Shown here in pieces: positions 15,673 through 23,418 of a stretch of DNA of 64,000 nucleotides. How positions within the stretch are numbered: the stretch's first letter is position 1; every line of letters begins with the position of its first letter. Both the position numbers and the translations under genes were made by a program. Source of the DNA: CALMEC01 sp964434425. GTDB taxonomy: Bacteria; Actinomycetota; Thermoleophilia; Miltoncostaeales; Miltoncostaeaceae. The notes under the pieces are model-generated. The model was not told where the DNA came from. It did no database searches and was given only the letters and a program-made list of their open reading frames with translations. The DNA is taken from contig CAYSVH010000009.1 in NCBI GenBank assembly GCA_964434425.1, forward strand, positions 34,136-98,135, given 5' to 3'.

Positions 15673-16581
15673 GTGGGCGACCCGGCCGGACCCGCACCGG
15701 GTTCGGCTACCATCGGCGCCATCGAACCGCGCGATCCCCACCCGGCCGGCGACCCGCGCCCCGACGACCACTCCGACCCCGCTACCCCGCACCGCCCGGA
15801 CACCGCCACCGGTCAACCCCGATCACCGGCGCGCGACGACATGAGCCCCGGCTGGTACGTCGGGATGCCGCTGGTCGTGATGGTCGTGGCGATCGTCGTG
15901 GTCGGGGTGTTCGGACTGCTGCTCGGCGCGCTCGGCCTCGGAGAGGACTCCCGGAACGCCGTCGTGGGCCTCGTGTTCAGCCTGGCGCTCGTCCTCGGCG
16001 GCCTCACCCTCCTGGCGGCCGTGCCCCCGGCGCGGCGACCGGAGATCACGGCGACGAGGGTGTCGATCGGCGTCGCCGTCGCGATCGGGCTGGGAATGGG
16101 ACTCGCCTTCCGTCTCATGGCCGGGATCGTCTCGGCCGTCGGGGAGCAGATCGACCCATCGCTCTGTGAGAAGGCGAAGGAGGCCACGGACATCATCCCG
16201 CCGGAGCTGTGGCACCGGGTGCTCCTTGCCGTGTCGCTCGTCGTCCTGGCGCCGCTGGGCGAGGAACTCCTCTTTCGAGGGCTGATGTTCCGCGGCTTCC
16301 TCGCCGTCCTCCGCGTGGCGCTCGCCGCGATCCTCGCCGGGGTCATCTTCGGCCTGGCCCACCCCCAGTACTACGCGACCTGGTCGCTCCTCGTGAGCAT
16401 CTGCCTGATGGGCGTCGTCCTCTGCCTGATGTACCGGCGGTGGGGGTTTCCGACGGTGGTCGCCGCGCACCTCGTGTTCAACCTCATCCCGGCGGTCCTC
16501 CTCTTCACCGGATATGACCCCGCCGACGTCACCTGCCAGGCGGACGCCGAGGTGCTCCTCGGCGCTCTCCTCACCCGCTGA
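15673..16581 (+). CDS. CPBP family intramembrane metalloprotease
   Basis: This is a multi-pass membrane protein of the CAAX protease/bacteriocin-processing (Abi) family. Motifs are EELLFRGLMFRGF (two Glu and an Arg), FGLAHPQYYAT (His) and HLVFNLIP (His, Asn), the expected active-site residues in order. Several hydrophobic segments surround them (LVVMVVAIVVVGVFGLLLG and others). The start is uncertain: ATG 15673 adds a Pro/Asp-rich ~56-residue cytosolic tail before MSPGWYVG, while ATG 15841 begins directly at the first membrane segment (246 residues). The substrate is unknown. It stands alone after the repeat element, convergent with a MarR remnant. Confidence 0.85.
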   Translation: MGDPAGPAPGSATIGAIEPRDPHPAGDPRPDDHSDPATPHRPDTATGQPRSPARDDMSPGWYVGMPLVVMVVAIVVVGVFGLLLGALGLGEDSRNAVVGLVFSLALVLGGLTLLAAVPPARRPEITATRVSIGVAVAIGLGMGLAFRLMAGIVSAVGEQIDPSLCEKAKEATDIIPPELWHRVLLAVSLVVLAPLGEELLFRGLMFRGFLAVLRVALAAILAGVIFGLAHPQYYATWSLLVSICLMGVVLCLMYRRWGFPTVVAAHLVFNLIPAVLLFTGYDPADVTCQADAEVLLGALLTR

Positions 16582-16587
16582 GCACGG

Positions 16588-16803
16588 TCACCCCGGCGTG
16601 TCGGGGTCCCGTCGCCACGGGCCGGCGAGAAGTCGGCTCAGGTCGGCGCGTTCGTCCTCGCCGTAGCCCCGGATCGGGCCGAAACCCGATGCGACCCGGC
16701 GCTTCGACGCCCTCTCGACGATGTCGCGCCCTGCGGGCGTGATCGTGACGACGATGCGGCGCCCGTCGTCCTCCCCCCTGCGCCGCTCAACGATAGTTTG
16801 ATG
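16588..16803 (-). pseudogene. remnant of a MarR-family regulator (C-terminal part only)
   Basis: About 71 codons before the stop at 16588 resemble the wing and C-terminal helix of MarR regulators: TIVERRRGEDDGRRIVVTI, then TPAGRDIVERASKR. The recognition helix and N-terminal dimer helices are absent. No matching frame continues upstream, where the promoter and start of the thiolase gene lie. No start codon with a ribosome-binding site is present for this part. I read it as a truncated, dead gene that may once have regulated the adjacent beta-oxidation genes. Confidence 0.5.
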
Positions 16804-16809
16804 TCGAAC
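16796..16809. promoter_or_regulatory. possible operator upstream of the thiolase gene
   Basis: GTTTGATGTCGAAC is an imperfect inverted repeat (GTTTGA, TG, TCGAAC) 67 bp before the thiolase start. It overlaps the broken end of the MarR remnant, where an autoregulatory operator would sit. This is a weak call from symmetry only. Confidence 0.3.
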
Positions 16810-16875
16810 GAAACGGCGGGGTCCCACCGAACGGCGGTGGACACCGGTCCGGCGCCAGCCGACGAAGGAGCGTGA

Positions 16876-18054
16876 ATGACAGGCCGCACCGCGGTGATCG
16901 TGGACGCAGTTCGAACCCCCGTGGGGCGGGCACGCGGCGTCCTCTCGGAGGTGCACGCCGTCGACCTGGCGGCCCACGCCATCGCCGGCCTCGTCGAGAG
17001 GACGGCCCTCGACCCCGCCCTGGTGGACGACCTCCTGCTGGGATGCGTCGACCAGGTCGGCGAGCAGGGGCTCAACGTCGCGCGCACCGCCGGACTGGCG
17101 GCCGGCCTGCCCGAGTCCGTGCCCGCCGCCACGATCGACCGTCAGTGCGGCTCGTCGCAGCAGGCCGTGCACTTCGCGGCGCAGGGGATCATGGCGGGCA
17201 CCTACGACGTCGCGATCGCGGGCGGGGTCGAATCGATGACCCGGGTGCCGATGTTCGCCAACACCCCCGACGTCACGGCCGCGTACGGTCCGCGGTTCCG
17301 CGCCCGGTACGACCTGGCGCCCGACGCGCTCATCAGCCAGGGCGAGTCCGGCGAGATCGTCGCCGACAGCTGGGGTCTCAGCCGCACGGACCTCGACGCG
17401 TTCGCGGCGATGTCACACCGGCGTGCCGAGGCCGCTCGCGCGGATGGCCGCTTCGACGACGAGATCCTTCCCATCGCGACCCGGGACGTCGAGGGAACCG
17501 ACGTGGTGGTCCGCCATGACCAGGGCATCCGGCCGGAGACGTCCACGGAGACCCTCGCGGCACTCGACCCGGTCTTCCGCACGGACGGCCGCCTCACCGC
17601 CGGCAACTCCTCGCAGCTGAGCGACGGTGCCGCCGCACTGCTCCTGATGAGCGCCGAGCGCGCCGAGGAGCTCGGCTTCACCCCGATCGCCGCGGTCCGT
17701 GCCCTCGCCCTGGCCGGTGTCGATCCCGTGACGATGCTGACGGGCCCCGTCCCCGCGACCCGGCGTGCGCTCGAACGCGCCGGCCTCGGCGTCGACGACG
17801 TCGGGCTGTACGAGTGCAACGAGGCCTTCGCGAGCGTCCCGCTCGCATGGCAGCGCGAGATCGGGGTCGACATGTCGCGCGTCAACGTGAACGGCGGGGC
17901 CATCGCCCTGGGCCACCCGCTGGGGGCGTCGGGCGCGCGCATCATGACCACCCTCGTCCACGAGATGCGCCGCCGCGGCACGCGCTTCGGCCTCCAGACC
18001 ATGTGTGAAGGTGGCGGCATGGCCAACGCAACGATCCTCGAGCTCATCGACTAA
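16876..18054 (+). CDS. acetyl-CoA C-acyltransferase (thiolase)
   Basis: The thiolase either cleaves 3-ketoacyl-CoA with CoA or condenses two acetyl-CoA. The 392-residue protein has the nucleophilic Cys in TIDRQCGSSQQAVHFAAQG, the second motif NVNGGAIALGHPLGASGAR and the C-terminal acid-base Cys in TMCEGGGMANATI. ATG 16876 follows GAAGGAG. An acyl-CoA dehydrogenase gene begins 12 bp after its stop, so a degradative (FadA-like) role in beta-oxidation is likely; biosynthetic use cannot be excluded. Expression probably starts from the gap that holds the MarR remnant. Confidence 0.94.
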   Translation: MTGRTAVIVDAVRTPVGRARGVLSEVHAVDLAAHAIAGLVERTALDPALVDDLLLGCVDQVGEQGLNVARTAGLAAGLPESVPAATIDRQCGSSQQAVHFAAQGIMAGTYDVAIAGGVESMTRVPMFANTPDVTAAYGPRFRARYDLAPDALISQGESGEIVADSWGLSRTDLDAFAAMSHRRAEAARADGRFDDEILPIATRDVEGTDVVVRHDQGIRPETSTETLAALDPVFRTDGRLTAGNSSQLSDGAAALLLMSAERAEELGFTPIAAVRALALAGVDPVTMLTGPVPATRRALERAGLGVDDVGLYECNEAFASVPLAWQREIGVDMSRVNVNGGAIALGHPLGASGARIMTTLVHEMRRRGTRFGLQTMCEGGGMANATILELID

Positions 18055-18065
18055 GGAGTCCCGTC

Positions 18066-19205
18066 ATGTCCGAGTTGACCGACGAACAGCGCGCGATCCA
18101 GGCGATGGCGCGGGAGTTCGCCGAGAAGGAAATCGCACCCAACGCCGCCGAGTGGAACGCGAACCACAGCCCCTCCGTCGAGGTCGTACGGAAGATGGGT
18201 GAGGTGGGGCTTCTCGGCATCACCGTCCCCGAGGCCGACGGCGGTCCGGGCCTCGACAACCTCACGCTGGCCCTGGTGACCGAGGAGATGGCCGCCGCCG
18301 ACGTGGGCACCTGCGTGAGCTTCTGCGTGCAGAACGGCCTCGCGATCGATCCCATCGTCCACGCCGGCAACGACGCCCAGCGGGCCGAGTGGCTGCCCCG
18401 CCTGGTGTCCGGTGCGTCTCTCGGCGCCTATGCGCTGACCGAGCCCGACGCGGGATCCGATGTCGGGGCGATCCGGACCACCGCGGTGCGCGAGGGTGAC
18501 GACTACGTCGTGTCGGGCTCGAAGATCTGGATCTCGAACGGCGGGTTCGCCGACGTCTTCATCCTGTTCGCGCGCACCGGTGGGTCCGGCCCGAAGGGGA
18601 TCTCGGCGTTCATCGCACCGGCCGGTCCGGGCCTCGTGGTGAGCCGGGAGCTCGACAAGATGGGCCTCCACAGCTCGTCGACCGTGGAGCTCGCCTTCGA
18701 GGACTACCGGATTCCGGCGAGCAACATGCTGGGCGCCGAGGGCACGGGGATGGCGATCGCGCTCGAGACCCTCGACACAGGCCGGGTCACCGTCGCGGCG
18801 CAGGCCTGCGGCATCGCGCGCGCGGCCATCGACATCGCATGCGCGTACGCGCGTGAGCGCGAGGCGTTCGGCGGACCCATCGGACGGTTCCAGGGCGTGC
18901 AGTTCCCCATCGCCGACGTCGCGGCGCGTCTGGCCGCGGCGCGCGCCCTCACCCACGAGGCCGCGCGGATCCGCGATCGCGGCGAGCCGCACTCGCTGAT
19001 CGGCGCGCAGGCGAAGCTGTTCGCGAGCGAGGTGGCCGTCCAGGCCGCCGACGTCGCCGTGCAGACCCTGGGCGGCATGGGATACAGCGGGGAGTTCGCC
19101 GCAGAGCGCCTCTACCGCGACGCCAGGATCACCCAGATCTACGAGGGGACGAGCCAGATCCAGCGCCTCGTGATCGCGCGGCACCTCCTGGGGCGTCTGT
19201 CGTAG
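18066..19205 (+). CDS. acyl-CoA dehydrogenase
   Basis: This FAD enzyme introduces the trans-2 double bond into acyl-CoA in beta-oxidation and passes electrons to ETF. The 379-residue length is standard. Visible signatures are YALTEPDAGSDVGAIRTTA, the FAD contact SKIWISNGGFADVFILFAR, and LGGMGYSGEFAAERLYRDAR followed by ITQIYEGTSQIQR, where Glu is the catalytic base. It is in one operon with the upstream thiolase. Chain-length preference (short, medium or branched) cannot be set from these motifs. A strong hairpin follows the stop. Confidence 0.95.
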   Translation: MSELTDEQRAIQAMAREFAEKEIAPNAAEWNANHSPSVEVVRKMGEVGLLGITVPEADGGPGLDNLTLALVTEEMAAADVGTCVSFCVQNGLAIDPIVHAGNDAQRAEWLPRLVSGASLGAYALTEPDAGSDVGAIRTTAVREGDDYVVSGSKIWISNGGFADVFILFARTGGSGPKGISAFIAPAGPGLVVSRELDKMGLHSSSTVELAFEDYRIPASNMLGAEGTGMAIALETLDTGRVTVAAQACGIARAAIDIACAYAREREAFGGPIGRFQGVQFPIADVAARLAAARALTHEAARIRDRGEPHSLIGAQAKLFASEVAVQAADVAVQTLGGMGYSGEFAAERLYRDARITQIYEGTSQIQRLVIARHLLGRLS

Positions 19206-19213
19206 CGATCCGA

Positions 19214-19250
19214 CGGTGACCGGCATGGCCCTGGGCCATACCGGTCACCG
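19214..19250. terminator. strong 18-bp stem hairpin after the acyl-CoA dehydrogenase gene
   Basis: Two 18-nt arms around a single T at 19232 are complementary except for one position (left arm CGGTGACCGGCATGGCCC). It lies 9 bp after the dehydrogenase stop and 62 bp before the stop of the convergent VWA gene. It is most simply a bidirectional terminator. Its sequence is unrelated to the GGTGAGGCC palindromes. Confidence 0.65.
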
Positions 19251-19311
19251 CGGCGCCGTGCCGGGGAGCGACGCGATGACGGGCTCCCCGACGCCGCCGA
19301 TCACACCGGAA

Positions 19312-21240
19312 TCAGCCCACGACCCGGACCGGACGGGTGACGCCGGCGACCCGGACGATCCGGGTACGCGCCTCGGCCCGCACGGTTCGTGCGTTGTCCG
19401 CCGAGGCGACGGCGACGTTGGTCCGCGTCCCCTTCGCCCGGGTGTCGAGGCGGAAGGTGTATGTCACGACCCGGGTCCGTCCCGGGGCGAGGGTGCCGAT
19501 GTTCGCGCGGACCTGCCCCCGGACGATCCGGGTGCGGATCGAGGCACTCACGAACGACATCCCGGGTGGGATCCGGTCGGTGAGCACCACGTTCTCCGCC
19601 GCGGCCCGGCCGGCGTTGCGGACCCGGACGGTGTAGGTGATCCGTGCGCCGGAGCGCGCCACTCGCGGTCCGGCCTTCGTGATGGTGAGCCGGGTCGGGA
19701 CCCGCGTCGCGACGCCGGGGCCCGGGGTGGGCGCGGGTACCGCGGTCACCGTGACCGGAGCCCGGGCCACGGCCGTGACCGTCCGTGCTCCGTAGTTGCC
19801 CGTGACCGTCGCGACGTTGGTGAAGCCCTGGACGACGTTCGCCGACGTGCAGATGATGCCCTCGCGGCGGGCTCCCGGTGCCAGGTCGCCGATGAGAGCC
19901 GAGCATCCGGGTGCCAGGGGGTCCGAGATGGTCACGCCGGTGAGGGGCGTGTTGCCGGTGTTGGTGACGGCGAGCGTCCAGGTGACCGTGCCGCCGGCCA
20001 CGACGACCGGCGTGGCGGTGCTCTTCTCGATCGCGATGGCCGGGGCGGCGGCGAACGTGTTGGTGACCGTGCAGTCGACCCGGTCGGTGTCACCGATGCC
20101 GGGGACGGTGAACGTCGTCCCCTCGAACGGGACGGCGACCGGCCGCTTGCCGTTCGTGGCGCAGACGACCGCCGTCAGGGTGTGACCCGGCTTCTGCGTC
20201 TCGGTGACGGTCAGGTGGGTGGTACGCGGATCCGTGGAGCGCCACTTGAAGGCCGTCGTCCCGTCGGAGGCGGTCTCGGTGGTGGCCGTGGATCCACGTG
20301 CATCCCCCGGAAGGACCCACATGTCGGGGACGCGCGAGACCGTTCCCGTGAACGTCCAGCCCGCGGCCGGGGCGGGCGCGAGCCCATCCGAGCGATCCAC
20401 GAGCTTGGTGATGTTGACCTCACTGCGGCACAGGTCGCGCGCGACGCGCATGAGCGCTTTGGGAAGGCTTCCGAACTTGGTGACGCGGAGGATGTCGTCG
20501 GTCGACAGGTTGAGGCTCGCCACGTTGGGGGCGGTGACCACGATGCTGGCGTCGCCGTCCGTGATGGCGCGCAGGCGGTTGAGACTGGCCGTGTTGTCGA
20601 GCGCGCTGCCCACCGCCACGGCCAGGATGTGCGTTCCCTGCCGTTTCACGGCGTTCGCCGCCTCGACGGCCTGCGGAAGGCCGATGCCGTCCCAGTTGAG
20701 GACGACGGTGCCGTCCGGCCGGGAATACGCCGTGGGGTCGCCGTCCGTGACGAAGACGATGACCGGCGGAGCCTCGCCCGGCCCCGCGTCCAGGGCGCCC
20801 GCGGTGCGCAGGGCGTCCTGCCAGTTGGTGTGGCTGTCATCGGTGGTCACGGTCCAGGGGTTGTAGCCGCCCGACGGCGCACCCGGACCGGCGTTGAAGT
20901 AGTTCGTGAACCGGCCGATGTTGGCCGAGGTGACCTCCCGGAAGGGGACCGACGCCCTGGCCCTGCTGGCGAACTCCACCACGGCCAGCTTGGAGCCCGT
21001 GTCCTTCAGGCCCTCCGCGAAGGCGTTGGCCGCGGCCCGCACCTGCGAAGTCTTCTCGGGGAAGCGGCCGATGGAGGACGACTCGTCGAGTACCAGCACG
21101 ACGTTGGCGCCGCAGGTGGCGCGGAAGTCCGGGTTCGGCACGGCGGCCGCCTGCGCGCGTGCGCCGACGGCGAGACCGGCGAAGATGAGCAGGGTGAGGA
21201 CGAGCCGGAAGGCTCCCCTCGGGAGGCGATCAACGTGCAT
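19312..21240 (-). CDS. secreted VWA-domain protein with two DUF11 repeats
   Basis: The 642-residue protein has a signal peptide (MHVDRLPRGAFRLVLTLLIF, cleavage near GARAQA). A von Willebrand factor A domain follows with the metal motif DESSS at residues 52-56 and a second acidic loop TDGDPTAY. A linker with a conserved Cys-containing beta domain comes next. Two DUF11-type beta-sandwich repeats end the protein (VTWTLAVTNTGNTPLTGVTI; ITYTVRVRNAGRAAAENVVL). No LPXTG, membrane anchor or lipobox is present, so it may be released or held by the envelope in another way. An adhesive or structural surface role is likely but inferred from domains. Confidence 0.88.
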   Translation of the reverse strand: MHVDRLPRGAFRLVLTLLIFAGLAVGARAQAAAVPNPDFRATCGANVVLVLDESSSIGRFPEKTSQVRAAANAFAEGLKDTGSKLAVVEFASRARASVPFREVTSANIGRFTNYFNAGPGAPSGGYNPWTVTTDDSHTNWQDALRTAGALDAGPGEAPPVIVFVTDGDPTAYSRPDGTVVLNWDGIGLPQAVEAANAVKRQGTHILAVAVGSALDNTASLNRLRAITDGDASIVVTAPNVASLNLSTDDILRVTKFGSLPKALMRVARDLCRSEVNITKLVDRSDGLAPAPAAGWTFTGTVSRVPDMWVLPGDARGSTATTETASDGTTAFKWRSTDPRTTHLTVTETQKPGHTLTAVVCATNGKRPVAVPFEGTTFTVPGIGDTDRVDCTVTNTFAAAPAIAIEKSTATPVVVAGGTVTWTLAVTNTGNTPLTGVTISDPLAPGCSALIGDLAPGARREGIICTSANVVQGFTNVATVTGNYGARTVTAVARAPVTVTAVPAPTPGPGVATRVPTRLTITKAGPRVARSGARITYTVRVRNAGRAAAENVVLTDRIPPGMSFVSASIRTRIVRGQVRANIGTLAPGRTRVVTYTFRLDTRAKGTRTNVAVASADNARTVRAEARTRIVRVAGVTRPVRVVG

Positions 21241-21597
21241 TAGGGAGGTCCTGACGTAGCAACGACGCTGTCACCGACGGCCCCGACGAAACACTTCGTC
21301 GGAAAGAGGTATGCGGCGTTCGGCAGCGAAGTTTTTTTGTTTCGGAGGAGACGGACAGAGATCCAACATCAGGATTCGCCATGCTGGCACTGGACGATCG
21401 GTTAGTTTCCGGAACGGACTCCTATACGAAAGTCGTGGAGCCTCCTGCACGGTGCGTAGTTATTTCGTATGTGCGCCGAGAGGTCCCGATCGACCTGAAA
21501 CGCGGGACGTGTGGGCGAACTCACACGACACGCCAGACGCACGCCACGGCGGACGTCCCGGCGCATCCACCGTCCACCGGTGCGTAGGGTCTTCGAC
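21241..21597. other. 357-bp AT-richer gap between the VWA gene and the exonuclease gene
   Basis: No credible gene is present. The gap is more AT-rich than its surroundings (a run of seven T at 21332-21338) and should hold divergent promoters. A perfect 8-bp hairpin CCGACGAA/TTCGTCGG with loop ACAC spans 21283-21302, about 45 bp upstream of the VWA start, and would be in its leader. I could not match it to a known riboswitch. Confidence 0.5.
21585..21590 (+). promoter_or_regulatory. probable leaderless -10 element of the exonuclease gene
   Basis: TAGGGT is followed by 7 nt and then ATG 21598, with no Shine-Dalgarno. This fits a transcript that begins at the start codon. Confidence 0.5.
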
Positions 21598-22482
21598 ATG
21601 GAGATCCACCTCGTCGACGGCACCTACGAACTGTTCCGGCACTTCTACGCCGTGCCCTCACGCACCGACCCCGCCGGCAACGAGATCGGTGCCGTGCGCG
21701 GCGTGGTGGACAACGTCGCCCGCCTCCTGCAGGCCGGTGCGACGCATATCGGCGTGGCGACCGACCACGTGATCGAGAGCTTCCGCAACGAGATCTTCGC
21801 GGGCTACAAGACCGGGGCGGGCATCGATCCCCTTCTTCGGGCGCAGTTCGCGCCCCTGGAGGAGGCTCTTCGGGCGTTGGGGGTCACCGTGTGGCCCATG
21901 ATCCGATACGAGGCGGACGACGCCCTCGCCGCCGCCGCCCACCGTGCCGCGGCGGCTCCCGGCGTCGATCGCGTGCTCATCCTGACGCCCGACAAGGACC
22001 TGGCCCAGTGTGTGCGCGACCCGATCGTCGTCCAGGTGGACCGACGCAGGAACACCGAGGCGGACGAGGCGGCCGTCATGGCCAAGTTCGGCGTGCCCCC
22101 ACAGCAGATCCCGGACTATCTGGCCCTGGTCGGCGACACCGCCGACGGACTGCCCGGGGTCCCGGGATTCGGTGCGAAGACCACCGCAGCGGTCCTCGCA
22201 CGGTACGCGACCATCGAAGAGATCCCCGAACGGGCGCCGGATTGGGACGTACCGAGGATCCGCGGCGTTGCCCGCCTCGCCGAGAATCTGGCGGCACACC
22301 GCGAGGCGGCGATCCGCGACCGCGGTCTTGCGACCCTGGTGACGGACGGTCCGGAGGTCGGGGAGGTGGCCGACTGGATGTGGAGGGGCCCCGCCCCGGA
22401 CCTCCTCGCATGGGAGGAGCGCATGGGCCTGGGTGGCCTCGCACGGCGCATGGAGGGCCTGGCCGGGTCCCGTGCCGTCTGA
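21598..22482 (+). CDS. 5'-3' exonuclease, PolA N-terminal domain family (stand-alone)
   Basis: This is a 294-residue FEN-type nuclease without a polymerase domain. It starts MEIHLVDGTYELFRHFYAV. Key stretches are IRYEADDALAAAAHRAA and LILTPDKDLAQCV, which supply Asp metal ligands, and DYLALVGDTADGLPGVPGF, the helix-hairpin-helix that grips DNA. Stand-alone copies such as E. coli Xni or actinobacterial exonucleases act on flaps or structured DNA. The upstream in-frame ATG 21511 adds an Arg-rich, unconserved tail; ATG 21598 fits a leaderless promoter. It is followed by the tRNA-Ala gene. Confidence 0.9.
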   Translation: MEIHLVDGTYELFRHFYAVPSRTDPAGNEIGAVRGVVDNVARLLQAGATHIGVATDHVIESFRNEIFAGYKTGAGIDPLLRAQFAPLEEALRALGVTVWPMIRYEADDALAAAAHRAAAAPGVDRVLILTPDKDLAQCVRDPIVVQVDRRRNTEADEAAVMAKFGVPPQQIPDYLALVGDTADGLPGVPGFGAKTTAAVLARYATIEEIPERAPDWDVPRIRGVARLAENLAAHREAAIRDRGLATLVTDGPEVGEVADWMWRGPAPDLLAWEERMGLGGLARRMEGLAGSRAV

Positions 22483-22500
22483 GGACGACGGGGTTCTTGG

Positions 22501-22506
22501 TATCCT
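22501..22506 (+). promoter_or_regulatory. probable -10 element of the tRNA-Ala gene
   Basis: TATCCT lies 41 bp before the mature tRNA 5' end. Initiation 6-8 bp downstream would begin the transcript at the terminal-repeat palindrome 22514-22540. The pyrG promoter has the same hexamer. Confidence 0.5.
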
Positions 22507-22513
22507 TTACCGG

Positions 22514-22540
22514 GATGGCTGATTCATGGAATCACCCATC
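22514..22540 (+). repeat. terminal-repeat-only copy of the AGATGG element in the tRNA-Ala leader
   Basis: Arms GATGGCTGATTC and GAATCACCCATC surround the triplet ATG, with one mismatch. Each arm matches the terminal repeats of the 162-165 bp elements (GATGGTTGATTCC), but the interior is missing. It would fold as a hairpin in the pre-tRNA leader. Confidence 0.65.
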
Positions 22541-22547
22541 TCCCCTC

Positions 22548-22620
22548 GGGGGATTAGCTCAGCTGGGAGAGCGCCGCCTTTGCAAGGCGGAGGTCGTCGG
22601 TTCGATCCCGTCATCCTCCA
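22548..22620 (+). tRNA. tRNA-Ala, anticodon TGC
   Basis: This 73-nt gene has acceptor GGGGGAT pairing with ATCCTCC (one G-U), a D-arm with GAGC and the anticodon stem CCGCC/GGCGG. The loop TTTGCAA gives anticodon TGC at 22581-22583. A TTCGATC T-loop follows, with one U-U mismatch in its stem. The discriminator is A at 22620. The CCA end is not encoded (TCC follows). The 5-G start at 22548 is preferred because it gives complete acceptor pairing. Confidence 0.96.
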
Positions 22621-22719
22621 TCCACGAGGAGCAGGCACTTCATGGAGTGCCCGCCGGTCGGCCGGGAGGAGTTCCGCACGAGGTGCCGACGGGATCCCCG
22701 AACCGCACCACTCGCAGGT

Positions 22720-23340
22720 CTACGACCTGCGGGCCGCGGCCACACCCGCCACCCACCCCGGCGCCACCCCGCCCATGGGCGGCTGGATGCCGAGGGCGTC
22801 GAGGCCGCCGGTTTCCAGCAACCAGGCGATGAGAGAGTTCGAGTTCCACATGTCCCGGACACCGAGCGCATCGCGTCCCCAGATGTGGAGGGGTACGGCG
22901 CGGAGCCGGGCCGGGATCTCGCGTGCCGCCCGATCCGTGAGTGGCAACCGCAGCGGGGGCGTCGGAGCGTAGGCACGATCCGGCAGGACACCGTCCTCCC
23001 TGCAGCGGATCTCGTAGCGGAACAGACGCGATCGGCCGAGCAGCCTCATCCCCACCGGACCCGTGGCCACCACGCCGTTCGAGGCGGAGTGGGAGCCCCA
23101 CGCCGGCGCCATCTCGATCACGCGGCACCGCCCCTCACTCCGGACCTCGAGCGCGGCATGGAACAGGGGTCGTGGAGAGCGCCGTTCGCGACGGGCACGC
23201 CAGCGCTCCCACCACCGACTCGTGTGGATGACCACGTGGCCGCCCGCGCCGACGGGAAGCCACCACAGATCGGCGACGGCGCCGGCCGCGAGGGCATCAT
23301 CGTGACGATCCCGATCCGAGGGTGAATCGCCGGGGTTCAT
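22720..23340 (-). CDS. conserved hypothetical protein, Trp/Arg-rich
   Basis: This 206-residue soluble protein has no signal peptide or membrane helix. Distinct stretches are HTSRWWERWRARRERR, RPLFHAALEVRSEG and DMWNSNSLIAWLLETGGLDA. The HAALEV His and the late WNSNS segment loosely recall permuted papain-like hydrolases, but the expected Cys is absent, so I do not assign that function. The ATG at 23340 sits 6 bp after TAGAAT, a good leaderless promoter, which supports it as a real gene. It is convergent with the tRNA and lies after the radical SAM gene. Confidence 0.65.
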   Translation of the reverse strand: MNPGDSPSDRDRHDDALAAGAVADLWWLPVGAGGHVVIHTSRWWERWRARRERRSPRPLFHAALEVRSEGRCRVIEMAPAWGSHSASNGVVATGPVGMRLLGRSRLFRYEIRCREDGVLPDRAYAPTPPLRLPLTDRAAREIPARLRAVPLHIWGRDALGVRDMWNSNSLIAWLLETGGLDALGIQPPMGGVAPGWVAGVAAARRS

Positions 23341-23346
23341 CGACCG

Positions 23347-23352
23347 ATTCTA
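23347..23352 (-). promoter_or_regulatory. probable leaderless -10 element
   Basis: TAGAAT on the minus strand, 6 nt, then ATG 23340. It is the closest match to the -10 consensus among the leaderless candidates in the window. Confidence 0.55.
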
Positions 23353-23418
23353 GAGGGCCCGCCCGCACCCGGTCATCGGCCCGCCACCTCTCCGGTGGCC
23401 CGATTCCGCCGGCACCCC

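Noticed and set aside
19216..21243. A 675-codon plus-strand frame opposite the VWA gene
   Set aside because: Composition is Gly/Arg/Asp-rich and featureless, and the minus strand has a signal peptide, MIDAS motif and DUF11 repeats.
22551..22620. tRNA-Ala starting with four G at 22549
   Set aside because: It leaves two mismatches in the acceptor stem; starting at 22548 pairs all seven positions.
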